Positions 15,630 through 23,986 of a DNA stretch of 64,000 nucleotides are shown here, one piece after another. The position numbers and the translations under genes were made by a program. The notes beneath the pieces are model-generated. The model was not told the DNA's origin, did no database searches, and was given only the letters and a program-made list of their open reading frames with translations. The DNA is from Kitasatospora cinereorecta. Its GTDB lineage: Bacteria > Actinomycetota > Actinomycetes > Streptomycetales > Streptomycetaceae. Every line of letters starts with the position of its first letter. Position 1 is the stretch's first letter. The DNA lies in the NCBI RefSeq assembly GCF_024172095.1, contig NZ_JAMZDX010000001.1, positions 648,001 through 712,000 on the forward strand. Reading direction: 5' to 3'.

Positions 15630-17210
15630 TCAGCCGGCCTTGGCGGCCGCGACCGCGAGCCCGGCCAGCGCCTCGGCCGCCGCGATGCCGCAGACCCGCG
15701 ACCCGCCGCGGGTGGCCAGCACGGTCACGCCCCGGTCGCCGAACACCTCGGCCACCCCGTGCGCGGTGCCCAGCTCGACCACCACCGCGTCCGGGCGGGC
15801 CCCGGTCAGGGCCAGGGCCGCGCGGCGCATCCACGGGTGCCGGTGGACGTCGCGGACCACCACCACCAGCGGGCGGCCGACCGCCGCGCCGAGCAGCGGC
15901 GCGGTGTCCACCTCGGCGCCGTCGGCGGCCACCGGGACGTGCAGCAGGCCGGAGCCCTCCATCCGGGTGGCGGGGGCGCCGACCCGGGTCAGCGTGGTCC
16001 CCGGGACCAGCTCGGCCAGCGGGGCGGCCACGCCCCACGGGGTCTCCTCGCCGACCGCGATGTTGGCGCCGGGGGAGAACTCCACCACGTGCGGGACGCC
16101 CTGCAGCGGGCGCAGCTCGCCGTGGATCCGCAGCGCCCGGCGGGCGGCGGTCAGGCCGATGCCGACCTCGCCGTGCCCGCCGATCCGGGCCTGCCGCACC
16201 GCGGCCGACCAGCGGGCGACGGCCCGGTTGCGCGCGGCCGCCTCGTGCAGCCGCTCGGCGGACAGCCGGCCCTCGCGGACCGCCCAGACCAGCGCGTCGC
16301 GCAGGTACAGGAAGGCGGCCTCGTCCTGCAGCCCGCCGCCGACGCAGATGGTGTCGGCGCCGGCGGCCACCGCCCGCACCGAGCCGGCCGCGACGCCGTG
16401 GGTGCCGGAGATGGCGCCCATCTCGATGCCGTCGGTGACGATCAGGCCCTGGAAGCCGAGCTCCTCGCGCAGCAGCCCGGTCAGGATCCGCCGGGACATG
16501 GTGGCGGGCAGCTCGGGGTCGTACGCCGGGAACAGGATGTGCGCCGTCATGATCGACTTGGCGCCGGCCGCGATGGCGGCCTTGAACGGCAGCAGGTGCT
16601 CGGCGAACTGCTCGACGGACAGGTCGATCCGGGGCAGGCCCAGGTGGGAGTCGCCGGCGGTGTCGCCGTGGCCGGGGAAGTGCTTGGCGCAGGCGGCCAC
16701 GCCGGCCGACTGCAGGCCGCGGACGTAGGCGGCGGTGTGCCGGGCGGCGAGCTCGCCGTCACCGCCGAAGGAGCGGACGCCGATCACCGGGTTGTCCGGG
16801 TTGGAGTTGACGTCCGCGTCCGGCGCGTAGTTCAGGTTGACCCCGACGGTGGCCAGGTCGTAGCCGATGGAGCGGGCGACCCGCTCGGTGAGGTCGGTGT
16901 CGTCGACCTCGCCGAGCGCCAGGTTGCCCGGGTACGAGGAGCCGCTGGTCACCTCCAGCCGGGTGACGTCCCCGCCCTCCTCGTCGGTGGCGATCAGCAG
17001 CTCGGGGTTGAGCGCGTACAGCTCGGAGGTGAGCCGGGCGACCTGCTGGGGGGAGTGGATGTTGCGGCCGAAGAGGGCGACCCCGCCGAGCTCGCCCGAA
17101 CCCAGTCTGCGGCGCAGCCAGTCGGGCGCGCTCAGGCCGGCGAAGCCGGGCTGCAGGACGGCGCCGGCGTCGTGGAGGAGGTCGACGCTTTCCGAACCGG
17201 GAATCGCCAT
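15630..17210 (-). CDS. Glycoside hydrolase family 3, beta-N-acetylhexosaminidase (NagZ-like)
   Basis: A 526-residue GH3 enzyme with no signal peptide, so cytoplasmic. The family signature K176HFPGHGDTAGDSH contains the Asp-His pair typical of NagZ-type enzymes, and Asp260 in VTDGIEMGA is the expected nucleophile. A C-terminal domain of about 190 residues follows the TIM barrel. It would split chitobiose or GlcNAc-containing fragments imported by DasABC. The gene sits between dasC and dasR on the same strand, 59 bases after the dasC stop, so it is probably the distal gene of the das operon. Confidence 0.92.
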   Translation of the reverse strand: MAIPGSESVDLLHDAGAVLQPGFAGLSAPDWLRRRLGSGELGGVALFGRNIHSPQQVARLTSELYALNPELLIATDEEGGDVTRLEVTSGSSYPGNLALGEVDDTDLTERVARSIGYDLATVGVNLNYAPDADVNSNPDNPVIGVRSFGGDGELAARHTAAYVRGLQSAGVAACAKHFPGHGDTAGDSHLGLPRIDLSVEQFAEHLLPFKAAIAAGAKSIMTAHILFPAYDPELPATMSRRILTGLLREELGFQGLIVTDGIEMGAISGTHGVAAGSVRAVAAGADTICVGGGLQDEAAFLYLRDALVWAVREGRLSAERLHEAAARNRAVARWSAAVRQARIGGHGEVGIGLTAARRALRIHGELRPLQGVPHVVEFSPGANIAVGEETPWGVAAPLAELVPGTTLTRVGAPATRMEGSGLLHVPVAADGAEVDTAPLLGAAVGRPLVVVVRDVHRHPWMRRAALALTGARPDAVVVELGTAHGVAEVFGDRGVTVLATRGGSRVCGIAAAEALAGLAVAAAKAG

Positions 17211-17269
17211 GGGGGTTCCTTCCCTGGAGGGGGTGCTGGAGGTGTGCGGTGCAGGGGCGGGGAGAGGGA

Positions 17270-18154
17270 TCAGCCCTTGACCGCACCGGCGGTGAGACCC
17301 GCCGACACCTTCTTCTGGAAGAGCACGAACATCAGGATGACCGGCAGCGACACCATCAGGGCGCCGGCCATCTGCGCGCCGTAGTCGGCGCCGCGGGTGG
17401 GGGTGGTGGCGTAGAAGGTGAGCCAGCCCATCGCGGTGCGCTGGCCGCCGGTGGACAGCAGCGTGTTGGCGACGATGAACTCGTTCCACGCCTGGATCCA
17501 GCAGTAGACGCCGGTGGTGATCAGGCCGGGCAGGGTGAGCGGCAGGATGACCCGGAAGAAGGCGCCCCACTGGGTGCAGCCGTCCACCATGGCCGCCTCG
17601 TCCAGCTCGGACGGGATGTTGACGATGAACGAGCGCAGCGTCCAGATCACGTACGGGACGGTGAAGACCAGGTAGGCCAGCATTACGCCGAACAGGGTGC
17701 CGGTCATGCCGGCGCCGTTCATCACCACGAACAGCGGGACGATGATCGCCAGCAGCGGCACCATCTGGACCACCAGCATGGTGACGATGAAGAAGCTGCG
17801 GCCGCGGAAGCTGAAGCGGGCGACCGCGACGGCGCCGAGGAAGCCGACGACCAGGCCGAGCACCACCGAGCCGAGCGTGATCAGCAGGGTGTTCTGCAGC
17901 GACGGCAGGAAGTCCTTGTCGTCGAAGATCGTCTGGAAGCTCTGGAACGAGAAGGAGCTGGGCCAGAACGTCGGGTCCTTGGAGATCAGGTCCTTGTTCG
18001 TCTTGAACGTTGTGATGATCATCCAGTAGATCGGGAAGGCCATCACCGCGGCGAAGCCGAGGCCGATGACGTTCCAGATCCAGGTCATCGTCCGGTTCTC
18101 ACCGGTGGGGCGGACCGTGGCCCGGACCTTGGGGGCGGGGGCGGCGGTGGTCAT
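17270..18154 (-). CDS. dasC: Sugar ABC transporter permease DasC
   Basis: A 294-residue inner-membrane permease of the MalG type with six membrane segments. The EAA loop that contacts the ATPase reads ELDEAAMVDGCTQWGAFFRVILPL. It overlaps dasB by four bases (ATGA), so the two permeases are made together. No ATP-binding subunit is encoded in the window. In Streptomyces MsiK, encoded elsewhere, serves several such importers. Substrate (N,N'-diacetylchitobiose/GlcNAc oligomers) is inferred from locus context with dasR, dasA and the GH3 gene. Confidence 0.93.
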   Translation of the reverse strand: MTTAAPAPKVRATVRPTGENRTMTWIWNVIGLGFAAVMAFPIYWMIITTFKTNKDLISKDPTFWPSSFSFQSFQTIFDDKDFLPSLQNTLLITLGSVVLGLVVGFLGAVAVARFSFRGRSFFIVTMLVVQMVPLLAIIVPLFVVMNGAGMTGTLFGVMLAYLVFTVPYVIWTLRSFIVNIPSELDEAAMVDGCTQWGAFFRVILPLTLPGLITTGVYCWIQAWNEFIVANTLLSTGGQRTAMGWLTFYATTPTRGADYGAQMAGALMVSLPVILMFVLFQKKVSAGLTAGAVKG

Positions 18155-19140
18155 CGGTCCTGGGCTCCGATCTTGAGCATCTGGCGGATGTAGAACACCA
18201 GCACCGCCAGCATGAGGACGATCATGGCGATCGAGATCACCGAGCTGTCGCTGTACTTGGAGGCGACGATGCCCTTCTCGTACAGGTAGGTGCCGATCGT
18301 CCAGTAGCCCGGCTCGGGCGAGGTGTTGCGCAGCGAGAAGACCTGCGCGAAGACCTGGAAGTCCCAGATGAAGCTGAGCGCGGCGCTGATCATCAGGAAC
18401 GGCCGGATGACCGGGATCACCACGTGCCGGAAGGCCTGGAACGGGCTCGCGCCGTCCAGCCTGGCGGCCTCCATCAGCTCCTTGGGCACCTGGGTGAGCG
18501 CCGCGTTCAGGCCCAGCACCAGGAAGGGCAGGGCGCCCCAGATGATCACCGCGGCGGCGACCACGTAGAGGCCGATGGTCGGATTCGCGAACCAGTCGTA
18601 GTGCTTGACCGACTCGTTGCCGCTGACCAGGTAGGCGACGTAGTCGACCACGCCGCCGTTGGAGGCGAACAGCCAGCGGAAGATGGTGCCGGTGACCAGC
18701 GCGGGGATGGCCCAGACGAACATCATCACGGTGATCGCGGTGACCTTCACCCAGCCGGACACCCGGTTGAGCAGCAGCGCGAACAGCATGCCCAGGACCA
18801 TGGAGAGGACGACCAGCTCCACCGTGAAGTACACGGAACGGAGCACGACCTCCCAGAACTGGCCGTCGCCGAACACCTTGGCGAACCCGTCGAAGCCGAC
18901 GTACTTCGCCAGCGACGGGTTGACCAGGTACGCGTACCGGTTGACGTTCCGGAACGACAGGTCGAACAGGCTGTACAGCGGGTACGCCAGCACCGCCACC
19001 AGGGACAGGGCGGCGGGCAGCAGCAGCGCGTACGGGATGTAGTGGCCCGCGGCGAGGAACCCGCGCCGCTGCGGCTTCTCGACCGGGACGGGCCCGGATA
19101 TCTCGGACCGGAGCACGGTCTCGTCGGTGGTCACACTCAT
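18151..19140 (-). CDS. dasB: Sugar ABC transporter permease DasB
   Basis: A 329-residue permease of the MalF type with six membrane segments after a cytoplasmic N-terminus. The EAA loop reads ELMEAARLDGASPFQAFRHVVIPV. The ATG at 19140 is chosen because it precedes the conserved N-terminus (MSVTTDETVLRSE); longer upstream readings run into the dasA-dasB spacer. It follows dasA after 102 bases containing a hairpin, and overlaps dasC by four bases. Forms the channel with DasC; needs an ATPase from elsewhere. Confidence 0.93.
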   Translation of the reverse strand: MSVTTDETVLRSEISGPVPVEKPQRRGFLAAGHYIPYALLLPAALSLVAVLAYPLYSLFDLSFRNVNRYAYLVNPSLAKYVGFDGFAKVFGDGQFWEVVLRSVYFTVELVVLSMVLGMLFALLLNRVSGWVKVTAITVMMFVWAIPALVTGTIFRWLFASNGGVVDYVAYLVSGNESVKHYDWFANPTIGLYVVAAAVIIWGALPFLVLGLNAALTQVPKELMEAARLDGASPFQAFRHVVIPVIRPFLMISAALSFIWDFQVFAQVFSLRNTSPEPGYWTIGTYLYEKGIVASKYSDSSVISIAMIVLMLAVLVFYIRQMLKIGAQDR

Positions 19141-19184
19141 CAGGGTCCTTCCCGGGCCCGCGGAACTGGTCGGTCCTGGCGCAC

Positions 19185-19222
19185 GGGTGGGCAGTCCGCG
19201 TCGAGTCGCGAACTGCCCACCC
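19185..19222 (-). terminator. Intra-operon hairpin between dasA and dasB
   Basis: Stem GGGTGGGCAGT...ACTGCCCACCC (11 pairs, then one mismatch and four more pairs) with a short loop. Placed after the binding-protein gene and before the permeases, it is likely a partial terminator or mRNA stabiliser that keeps DasA in excess over DasBC. Confidence 0.7.
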
Positions 19223-19242
19223 CTCACATCAGATCGGCCGGA

Positions 19243-20556
19243 TCAGCCGTTGAGGTCCTTCACCACGGTGTCCTGGACCTTCTTGAGCTCGGCGGCCGGG
19301 TCGCCACCGCCGGCGATCGCACCGAAGGCGTTCTTCAGCGCGGTCTCGTCGGCACCGGACCACATCGGCGAGTTCGGGATGAACCAGGTCGAGCCCTCGG
19401 CGGCGTCACCGGTCGCCTTGTTGGCCGGTGAGGCGGCCTTGTAGGCGGCGACCAGGTTCTTGGCGTTCGGGATCGCGAACTTGGCCAGCTCGGTCTGCTG
19501 CTTGGTGTTGGTGTAGATCTGCAGGAAGGTCGCGCCCAGGCCCGGGTTGGCGGCCTTGGCCGGCACGGCCAGGTCGGAACCGCCGAGGAAGGCCGGGGTG
19601 GTGGAGCCCGCGTCGGCGCCCGGGAGGGCGATGGTGGCGAGCTTGTCCTTCAGGCTCGGGTCGCCGGCCTTCGGGTCGATGACCGAGCCGAGCTCCCAGC
19701 CGGCGCCGACGATCGCGGCGATGTTGCCCTTGGCCATCAGGGCGTCCTGGGTGGCCTCGTCGGTGGTGGTGCCGCCGACCGAGAACTCCTTCTGCAGGTC
19801 GTTCCAGGTCTTGACGCCGTCGACGAACTTCGGGTCGGTCAGGGTGCCGGTCCACTTGTCGCCGTCCTTCTTGGCGACGATGCCCTTGACACCGAACGAG
19901 CCGGCGCCGAACGAGGCGGCGGTGTACCAGTTCTGGCCCGGCAGGTACAGGGCGGAGAAGCCCGGGACGGCCGCGTTGGCGGCCTTGACCTTGGCCAGGG
20001 CGTCCTTCAGCTCGGCCAGGGTCTTCGGGGCGTCCTTGACACCGGCGGCCTCGAAGAGGTCCTTGCGGTAGATCAGGACGCGGGCACCCGCGTAGTACGG
20101 CACGGCGTAGGTCTTGGAGCCGTCGGCCGACTGGCCGGAGGCGGCCAGCGAGTCCAGCCACTTGTCCGAGTTCTCGAACTGGCCCTTGACGCCGGTCAGG
20201 TCGACGAAGGAGCCGGCCTCGATGTACTTGGCGGTCTGGGTGTTGCCGAGCTCGATCGCGTCGGGGGCGTTGCCGGAGAGCAGCGCGGTGTCGAGCTTGG
20301 TGGTGTAGTTGGTCCAGGTCTGCCACTGGATGTCGACGTCGGCGCCGGTCTGCGCCTTGAACTCCGCCTTCGCGGCGTCGACCACGCCCGGCCAGCCCTT
20401 CTGGGCGTCGTCCATCAGCCAGACGGTGATCTTCTTGCCCTTGCCGTCCTTGCTCAGGGTCGCCTGCTTGGCGTCGCCGGAGGAGCCGGACGAGGAGCAC
20501 GCCGAGGCGACGAGCACGGTGGCGACAGCGGCCACGGCTGCGATCTTGCGGTTCAA
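19243..20556 (-). CDS. dasA: Sugar-binding lipoprotein DasA
   Basis: A 437-residue extracytoplasmic solute-binding lipoprotein. The signal peptide ends in a lipobox (VASAC, Cys20). The mature part contains TVWLMDDAQKGWP, NAPDAIELGNTQTAKYIEAG and VPYYAGARVLIYRKD, typical of the DasA branch of MalE-like proteins. The start is TTG at 20556, placed five bases after GGAGG; an ATG within the same region is out of frame and stops at once. It is the first gene of the dasABC-GH3 operon and is preceded by several dre sites. Binds chitobiose/GlcNAc oligomers by inference from the family. Confidence 0.93.
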   Translation of the reverse strand: MNRKIAAVAAVATVLVASACSSSGSSGDAKQATLSKDGKGKKITVWLMDDAQKGWPGVVDAAKAEFKAQTGADVDIQWQTWTNYTTKLDTALLSGNAPDAIELGNTQTAKYIEAGSFVDLTGVKGQFENSDKWLDSLAASGQSADGSKTYAVPYYAGARVLIYRKDLFEAAGVKDAPKTLAELKDALAKVKAANAAVPGFSALYLPGQNWYTAASFGAGSFGVKGIVAKKDGDKWTGTLTDPKFVDGVKTWNDLQKEFSVGGTTTDEATQDALMAKGNIAAIVGAGWELGSVIDPKAGDPSLKDKLATIALPGADAGSTTPAFLGGSDLAVPAKAANPGLGATFLQIYTNTKQQTELAKFAIPNAKNLVAAYKAASPANKATGDAAEGSTWFIPNSPMWSGADETALKNAFGAIAGGGDPAAELKKVQDTVVKDLNG

Positions 20557-20651
20557 ACCATCCTCCAGAGGGATGAGCAAGGTAGGGCACCGGGCTGCCG
20601 GGGCCGAGGCCGCGACGCTGCGTTGTGCCTGGGGAGAGTGTCACCGGATGG

Positions 20652-20680
20652 GGTGGAGTAGACCATTGGTTTAGACCAAC
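20652..20680. promoter_or_regulatory. Overlapping DasR sites (dre) in the dasA promoter region
   Basis: ATTGGTTTAGACCAAC at 20665-20680 is close to the dre consensus ACTGGTCTAGACCACT and is a near-perfect inverted repeat. A weaker copy, GGTGGAGTAGACCATT (11 of 16), overlaps it at 20652-20667. About 95-125 bases upstream of the dasA TTG. Confidence 0.85.
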
Positions 20681-20688
20681 GCCTGGAG

Positions 20689-20704
20689 ATTGGCATGGAC
20701 CAAT
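20689..20704. promoter_or_regulatory. DasR site (dre), second
   Basis: ATTGGCATGGACCAAT matches 11 of 16 consensus positions and keeps the outer TTGG/CCAA arms. Its centre is 24 bases from the previous site. Confidence 0.7.
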
Positions 20705-20767
20705 GAGAGGCGTCAAGAGTCCGAAGAGCGTCTGCACAAGCCGTTATCAACGCTTGACTCGGCTGTA

Positions 20768-20783
20768 GTTGGACTGGACCAAG
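20768..20783. promoter_or_regulatory. DasR site (dre), third, weaker
   Basis: GTTGGACTGGACCAAG, 10 of 16 consensus positions, with TTGG/CCAA arms, midway between dasA and the divergent paralogue. Confidence 0.5.
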
Positions 20784-20948
20784 TGGGGTGGCGGATCCGC
20801 ATTTGTCCGGGCGAACCGGACGAATCGACGGCTGCCTCAAGGCAGCCTTAAGCCAGCCTCAAGCGAGCGTCCTGACATGCCCCGGTCGGGGCCGACAACA
20901 GGTTGGCAACAAGAGCGCCGTGCGCCCCGGACGTGCGTTGACGGCACA

Positions 20949-20964
20949 AATGGTCTAGGCCAGG
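20949..20964. promoter_or_regulatory. DasR site (dre), fourth
   Basis: AATGGTCTAGGCCAGG, 12 of 16 consensus positions including GGTCTAG, 55 bases upstream of the divergent binding-protein gene. Confidence 0.8.
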
Positions 20965-20973
20965 ATCCGGGGA

Positions 20974-20989
20974 CCTGGTCTGTACCACA
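20974..20989. promoter_or_regulatory. DasR site (dre), fifth
   Basis: CCTGGTCTGTACCACA, 12 of 16 consensus positions, 30 bases upstream of the GTG at 21019 and 25 bases from the fourth site. Well placed to block the promoter of the paralogue. The rest of the 462-base dasA/paralogue spacer (20557-21018) holds no gene. Confidence 0.8.
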
Positions 20990-21018
20990 GCGCAGACCCC
21001 GTACCCCCGGAGGAATGC

Positions 21019-22323
21019 GTGAAGCGTCAGGTCCTGGCCGCGCTCAGCACCGCTGTCCTGCTGGCCACCGCCGGCTGCGGTTCCGGCGGCTCCGCGGCCC
21101 AGGGGGCGCCCACCTCGGCGGACCCCAAGTCGATGACCGGCACCGTGACCGTGTGGCTGATGAACGAGGCACAGACCAGCTGGCCCGAGCTGGTCCAGCA
21201 GGTCAACGACGAGTTCGCCGCGAAGTACCCGAAGGTCCGGCTCAGACTCAGCTACCAGACGTGGGCCGACAAGACCACCGCTCTGGACGCCGCGCTCAAG
21301 GACGGCACCGCCCCGGACGTGGTCGAACTCGGCAACACCGAGACGATGAAGTACATCCTCAACGGCTCGCTCGCCCCGGTGGACCGGACCACCTTCGACA
21401 ACTCCGACGCCTGGATCAAGGGCCTGGTCAACACCTGCAGCTACCAGGACAAGCTCTTCTGCGTCCCCTACTACGCGGGCGCCCGGGTCGGCATCTACAA
21501 CGCGCAGCTCTTCCAGGACGCCACCGGCTCCGCCGACTTCCCCAAGTCCGAGGACGAGCTGTTCGGCGCCCTCGACAAGGTGCAGGCCAGGAACAAGGGG
21601 ACGGCCGGCTTCTCCCCCCTCTACCTGCCCGGCCCCTACTGGTACGCCGCGATGTCCTACGTCGCCGCGTACGACGGCGCCATCGCCCGCTTCGACTCCA
21701 CCGGCCGCTGGCACGGCACCCTGCACGACCCCAAGTCCCAGCAGGGCATCCAGCACTTCGTCGACCTGGTGAAGAAGTACAACAAGGGCGACTGGAAGGT
21801 GAACGAGGCCAACCAGGCCGCCGTACTCGGCAAGCAGAAGACCGCGATGCTCTACGGCAACGGCTGGGAGATCGGCACCGCCACCGCCCCGGTCAGCGGC
21901 GACCCCAGGTTGAAGGACGTGCTCAAGGTGGTCGGCATGCCCGGCCCGAACGGCAAGCCGCTGCCCTCCTTCATCGGCGGCTCCGACCTCGCCGTCACCG
22001 CCAAGTCGCAGAGCGCCGCCCTGGCCGCCGACTGGATCCGGATGTTCACCAGCACCAAGTCCGAGCAGGTCCTGGCCGACAAGGACACCCTGCCCAACAA
22101 CCTCACCCAGCTGGCACCGCTGCGGAACAAGCCGGCCACCGCCGCCGCCGCCAACGCCGTCCCGGACGCCTGGTTCACCCCGCTGGCCCCCGGCTGGAGC
22201 GCGGTCGAGAAGCAGAACGTCCTGGTGAACATGCTGGGCGACATCCTCAAGGGCAAGTCCGTGGACGAGGCGACCAAGGACGCCGACGCCGCGATCGACC
22301 AGCTGATCAACAACCCGTCCTGA
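21019..22323 (+). CDS. DasA-like sugar-binding lipoprotein, divergent paralogue
   Basis: A 434-residue lipoprotein (lipobox ATAGC, Cys20) starting with GTG after GGAGG. It shares the DasA hallmarks TVWLMNEAQTSWP, TAPDVVELGNTETMKYILNG and VPYYAGARVGIYN, so it is a paralogue of the divergently transcribed dasA. A difference is two cysteines, Cys140 and Cys148, just before the VPYYAG motif; DasA has none there, so a surface disulfide is possible. No permease follows it. It may share DasBC or another permease pair. Two dre sites in its promoter suggest DasR control. Substrate is not determinable from sequence, but a GlcNAc-type sugar is likely. Confidence 0.88.
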   Translation: MKRQVLAALSTAVLLATAGCGSGGSAAQGAPTSADPKSMTGTVTVWLMNEAQTSWPELVQQVNDEFAAKYPKVRLRLSYQTWADKTTALDAALKDGTAPDVVELGNTETMKYILNGSLAPVDRTTFDNSDAWIKGLVNTCSYQDKLFCVPYYAGARVGIYNAQLFQDATGSADFPKSEDELFGALDKVQARNKGTAGFSPLYLPGPYWYAAMSYVAAYDGAIARFDSTGRWHGTLHDPKSQQGIQHFVDLVKKYNKGDWKVNEANQAAVLGKQKTAMLYGNGWEIGTATAPVSGDPRLKDVLKVVGMPGPNGKPLPSFIGGSDLAVTAKSQSAALAADWIRMFTSTKSEQVLADKDTLPNNLTQLAPLRNKPATAAAANAVPDAWFTPLAPGWSAVEKQNVLVNMLGDILKGKSVDEATKDADAAIDQLINNPS

Positions 22324-22395
22324 GCCCGTCCCGCGTTCCGGCGGCCCGGCCGCGGTGCACCAGGGAGTGTGCTCCACGGCCCGGCCGCACGTAGG

Positions 22396-22411
22396 ATCGG
22401 TCCAGACAACC
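22396..22411. promoter_or_regulatory. Possible DasR site before the SIS gene
   Basis: ATCGGTCCAGACAACC matches 11 of 16 dre positions, with GGTC and AGAC intact but the right arm imperfect. It lies 91 bases upstream of the SIS-domain gene. Confidence 0.5.
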
Positions 22412-22501
22412 CAGCAGCGAGTGTGCGGACTCGCCGCCGTAGGAGACCCCGTCGGGCAGCCGCCCGCCGGGGGAGAACCATTCCAACGGAGGCACATCCC
22501 G

Positions 22502-23560
22502 ATGTCCGACCCGCAGACTGTTTCCGTCCCCGGAAGGATCATGGCGGCGGAGATGGCCGAGCAGCCGGCCGTCCTGCAGCGCATCCTCGACGAGGGCGCC
22601 CCCAGGATCCGCGAGATCGCGGCCGAGATCGCCGCCCGCAACCCGCGCTTCGTACTGCTCACCGCGCGTGGCACCTCCGACAACGCGGCGCTGTACGCCA
22701 AGTACCTGATCGAGGTCCTGCTCGGGAAGCCGGCCGGCCTCACCTCGATGTCGACCACCACCGCGTACGGCGCCAAGCCCGACCTCCGCGACTGCCTGGT
22801 CATCACCGTCAGCCAGTCCGGCGGCTCGCCCGACCTGGTCGCCTCCACCAAGGCCGCCCGCGACGCCGGCGCGATCACCCTGGCCGTCACCAACAACGCC
22901 GGCTCCCCGCTGGCCGACGTCTCCGAGTACCACATCGACGTGCTCGCCGGCCCGGAGAAGGCGCTGCCCGCCACCAAGACCTACACCGCCGAGCTGCTCG
23001 CGCTGTACCTCCTCGTCGAGGGCCTGCGCGGCGGCGACGGTGCGGCCGCCAAGGACCTGCCGGAGCTCGCTGCCGGCGTGCTCGCCCGCCAGGGGGAGGT
23101 CAAGGCGCTCGCCGAGCGGTACCGCTTCGCCCAGCGCCTGGTCATCACCTCGCGCGGCTACGGCTACCCGACCGCCCGCGAGGCCGCGCTGAAGCTGATG
23201 GAGACCACCTACATCCCGGCCTCCCCGTTCTCCGGCGCCGACCTGCTGCACGGCCCGCTCGCCATGGTCGACAACGTCTCGCCGGTCATCGCGATCGTCC
23301 CGGACGGCAAGGGCGGCGAGGCGCTGCAGCCGGTGCTCGACCGCCTGCGCGGGCGGGGCGCCGACCTGGTCGTGGTCGGCCAGCAGGAGCAGGTGGACGC
23401 CGCGTCCGCCGGGTTCGCGCTGCCGGCCGGGGTGCCCGAGGAGGTGCAGCCGATCCTGGAGATCCTGCCGCTGCAGCTGCTCGCGTACGAGGTCACCATC
23501 GCCCGCGGGCAGGACCCGGACGCGCCGCGGGCGCTCGCCAAGGTCACCGAGACCCGGTAG
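22502..23560 (+). CDS. Double-SIS sugar-phosphate isomerase/deaminase-like protein
   Basis: A 352-residue cytoplasmic protein with two SIS domains: the first with LLTARGTSDNAALYAKYLIE and VSQSGGSPDLVASTKAA, the second with VITSRGYGYPTAREAALKLM. It resembles the isomerase half of GlmS and NagB-II/AgaS-type deaminases and lacks the glutaminase domain of GlmS. Such enzymes act on glucosamine-6-phosphate or related aminosugar phosphates. Its place between the DasA paralogue and a dre-flanked kinase gene fits a role in GlcNAc catabolism, probably GlcN-6-P conversion, but isomerase, deaminase or another aminosugar reaction cannot be separated here. Start ATG follows a purine-rich site. Confidence 0.85.
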   Translation: MSDPQTVSVPGRIMAAEMAEQPAVLQRILDEGAPRIREIAAEIAARNPRFVLLTARGTSDNAALYAKYLIEVLLGKPAGLTSMSTTTAYGAKPDLRDCLVITVSQSGGSPDLVASTKAARDAGAITLAVTNNAGSPLADVSEYHIDVLAGPEKALPATKTYTAELLALYLLVEGLRGGDGAAAKDLPELAAGVLARQGEVKALAERYRFAQRLVITSRGYGYPTAREAALKLMETTYIPASPFSGADLLHGPLAMVDNVSPVIAIVPDGKGGEALQPVLDRLRGRGADLVVVGQQEQVDAASAGFALPAGVPEEVQPILEILPLQLLAYEVTIARGQDPDAPRALAKVTETR

Positions 23561-23574
23561 GTACGGCACGACAA

Positions 23575-23677
23575 GGGGCGCGAGGAACTGCGCGACCGAC
23601 CATCGCTCTACCTGAGTGCATGGCCGGGCGCGCAGTTCTCCCCCAGCCTTCGGCCGGGAGGTGCCCCCACGCGCCCC
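23575..23677. repeat. Intergenic hairpin repeat, copy A
   Basis: Begins GGGGCGCGAGGAACTGCGCG and ends GCGCCCC, with a mid-section ACCTGAGTGCATGG and the module CCCCCAGCCTTCGGCCGGGA in the right arm. It follows the SIS gene stop by 14 bases and can fold into a long stem, so it probably ends transcription. Copies B-E are elsewhere in the window. Confidence 0.88.
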
Positions 23678-23897
23678 TCTGTGGTTGCCCTGCGCCCGAA
23701 AGGTTCCGGAAAACACTACGGGCCACGGCGCCGACACAGGACCCTCAACCTGTGCGGCACCGCAGCCCGGAGCTGTCGTCGGAGACCGTGGGCGGCCGAG
23801 AGTTGTGCGGGACTCTCGGCCGGCGGCCGCCGACCGGGGAGGCGCGCCGCGCGGTCAGGGCAGTTGGCGCGGGGGCGTCTCCTTGGTGCTTCTTCAT

Positions 23898-23954
23898 TGT
23901 GGACTAGACCAATCCGGCTTGTCCAGGGGTCGCCGCCAATTGGTCTGGACAACA
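23898..23954. promoter_or_regulatory. Two DasR sites (dre) before the histidine kinase gene
   Basis: TGTGGACTAGACCAAT (23898-23913) and ATTGGTCTGGACAACA (23939-23954) each match 12 of 16 dre positions, in opposite orientation, centres 41 bases apart. The second ends 33 bases before the GTG at 23987. The remaining part of the 426-base gap (23561-23986) holds repeat copy A and nothing else I recognise. Confidence 0.75.
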
Positions 23955-23986
23955 TGTCCGCAGGTGATCGGCGTTACGCTCACGAT

